Of a stretch of DNA of 5,787 nt, positions 5,009 through 5,787 are shown piece after piece. The translations under genes were made by a program, and so were the position numbers. Source of the DNA: an uncultured Eubacteriales bacterium. Lineage in GTDB: Bacteria > Bacillota > Clostridia > Christensenellales > UBA1242. Each line of letters begins with the position of its first letter. Positions within the stretch are counted from its first letter, which is position 1. The notes beneath the pieces are model-generated. The model was given only the letters and a program-made list of their open reading frames with translations. It was not told the origin of the DNA and ran no database searches. The DNA lies in the NCBI GenBank assembly GCA_900557585.1, contig USTJ01000053.1:1-5787 (forward strand), given 5' to 3'.

Positions 5009-5680
5009 ATGGAAGAAAAGAATATTGGTCAAAAATTCTATCGAGTTTGGAAAGATAGTTGGTGTTGTCTTGGCGAAGTTTATAAAATCACCGACAAAAA
5101 GGGTGGCTATTATACGGTTGTGGACCGAAAAGGCAACTTTCACACATTTTCGATTCAAGACCCATCACTAATAGCGGACAAAAAAGATGCTGTGTCTTTG
5201 TTTTATCGTCTTGAAAATGAAATCAAATTGGACAACAAATATAATGAAGCCATAAGGCACTCTATCCCAAATGATAACGCAGATGTGTTTAGCGCAAGTT
5301 TAAAAACAAGGAGAACTCCTTCGTCGATTGGAAGAGACTTGACCGAGGAAAATTATGGAAATAAGAAATATTCAAGTTTCTATCGTGTTGGTGCGGGTGA
5401 CACAGTTTTGGTTAGAATTGATGGCTGCGTTGAAAGTTATAAAATTTTGCACGCCACGGGTGGTCATGGTCCAGTTTCAACCTATCGCGATAGTGGCGAA
5501 GTGAAGATTGTAAGTGAATTTGTGCTTGATGACAACAAAAATGTTGAAAATGGCGAGATATATGAAGTTACGCCACTTGCAAAAGCCATGATTGGTAAAA
5601 AGGTTGGCGACAGTTTCACATATGAAATTGATGGCTATTCGCATTATGGGGACATATTGAAAATAAAAAAAGAAAGATAA
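5009..5680 (+). CDS. GreA/GreB C-terminal-domain protein with an unrecognised N-terminus
   Basis: The product is 223 residues. The C-terminal part (about 128-220) matches by eye the FKBP-like C-terminal domain of GreA/GreB: AGDTVLVRIDG...ESYKIL (129-147), a variable SEFVLDDNKNVENGEIYEV stretch, then TPLAKAMIGKKVGD (188-201) and a closing YGDILKI. The 188-201 block corresponds to the SP(L/I)AxALxGKKxGD signature, with Thr for Ser. In Gre factors this domain docks on RNA polymerase near the secondary channel. The usual N-terminal acidic coiled coil is not visible. Residues 1-75 look beta-rich (FYRVWKDSWCCLGEVYKI, GGYYTVVDRKGNFHTFSI), perhaps a small barrel, and 76-125 is a polar linker. There is no signal peptide or membrane helix. 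It is divergent from an XRE gene and under a consensus, probably repressed promoter. A function in modulating RNA polymerase is inferred; true cleavage-factor activity looks unlikely. Confidence 0.85.
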   Translation: MEEKNIGQKFYRVWKDSWCCLGEVYKITDKKGGYYTVVDRKGNFHTFSIQDPSLIADKKDAVSLFYRLENEIKLDNKYNEAIRHSIPNDNADVFSASLKTRRTPSSIGRDLTEENYGNKKYSSFYRVGAGDTVLVRIDGCVESYKILHATGGHGPVSTYRDSGEVKIVSEFVLDDNKNVENGEIYEVTPLAKAMIGKKVGDSFTYEIDGYSHYGDILKIKKER

Positions 5681-5787
5681 AAATTGACGTTCCGAGATCC
5701 AAGGTCAAAGAAAAAGAGCTGAAAAACAACGATGTCCCCGATGATACCGAGGAAAAAGCCGCCGATACCAAGCCTTCCAAGATCGAG
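5681..5787. other. Edge segment of higher GC with no supportable gene
   Basis: From about 5687 to the end the sequence is near 49% G+C by hand count and rich in C-ending codons, unlike the rest of the window. One plus frame (from 5632, after a TGA at 5629-5631) stays open to the edge. It encodes a charged tail-like peptide (VPRSKVKEKELKNN, then DVPDDTEEKAADTKPSKIE), but it has no ATG, GTG or TTG start and no Shine-Dalgarno. Two minus-strand frames are also open. No terminator is visible after the Gre-like gene. A chimeric contig end is possible. Confidence 0.4.

Noticed and set aside
4634..5680. Toxin-antitoxin pair of XRE antitoxin and adjacent gene
   Set aside because: The genes are divergent rather than in one operon, and the 223-residue protein shows a Gre-type domain, not HigB, RelE, HipA, ImmA or another toxin fold.
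5740..5748. GATGATACC as a third operator copy
   Set aside because: It matches only the left half plus centre of the palindrome, has no symmetric arm, and lies in the composition-shifted edge segment as ordinary GAT-GAT-ACC codons.
1..5787. CRISPR array, tRNA or rRNA genes, insertion sequence
   Set aside because: No regularly spaced repeats, no cloverleaf or rRNA-like segment, and no transposase frame or flanking terminal repeats were seen.

Overview
The window looks like chromosomal DNA of a low-GC Bacillota-type bacterium, probably an uncultivated clostridial or related lineage. The reasons are AT-rich, A/T-ending codons, strong AGGAG-type ribosome binding sites, short A/T-flanked hairpin terminators, consensus sigma-A promoters, and typical family members (DapA, LysC, a SpoU/TrmH methyltransferase, a small XRE regulator). 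The placement comes from composition and style only; no marker gene is present. TGA, TAA and TAG all act as stops, so the standard bacterial code applies.

Layout. (1) 1-321, minus: the first 107 codons of a membrane-anchored protein that runs off the left edge, with its own promoter. (2) 416-2448, minus: lysC (aspartokinase) and dapA (4-hydroxy-tetrahydrodipicolinate synthase). They overlap by four bases as ATGA and form a translationally coupled lysine/diaminopimelate unit. (3) 2449-2566: a compact divergent promoter region with two small palindromes. (4) 2567-4482, plus: a two-gene operon of a zinc-ribbon protein with a C-terminal membrane helix and a TrmH/SpoU-type RNA 2'-O-methyltransferase. 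(5) 4483-4633: an intergenic region with a weak hairpin, a short GC-rich patch and a clear bidirectional terminator. (6) 4634-5680: a divergent pair of a small XRE-family repressor (minus) and an unusual protein (plus) with a GreA/GreB-like C-terminal domain but a different N-terminus. (7) 5681-5787: an edge segment of abruptly higher GC and different codon style, with no supportable gene.

The housekeeping part is conventional: LysC and DapA catalyse the entry and branch-point reactions of lysine and diaminopimelate synthesis. The most interesting part is the XRE/Gre-like pair. The 129-bp spacer between the two genes carries a perfect palindrome (GGATGAT-AC-ATCATCC) and, exactly 21 bp on, a second copy of its right half. 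That second copy lies within a consensus TTGACA-N18-TATAAT promoter, so the Gre-like gene appears to be tightly repressed and the repressor autoregulated. The Gre-like protein keeps the RNA-polymerase-binding type of C-terminal domain but shows no acidic coiled coil. This suggests a polymerase-directed regulator rather than an ordinary transcript-cleavage factor; that role is inferred.
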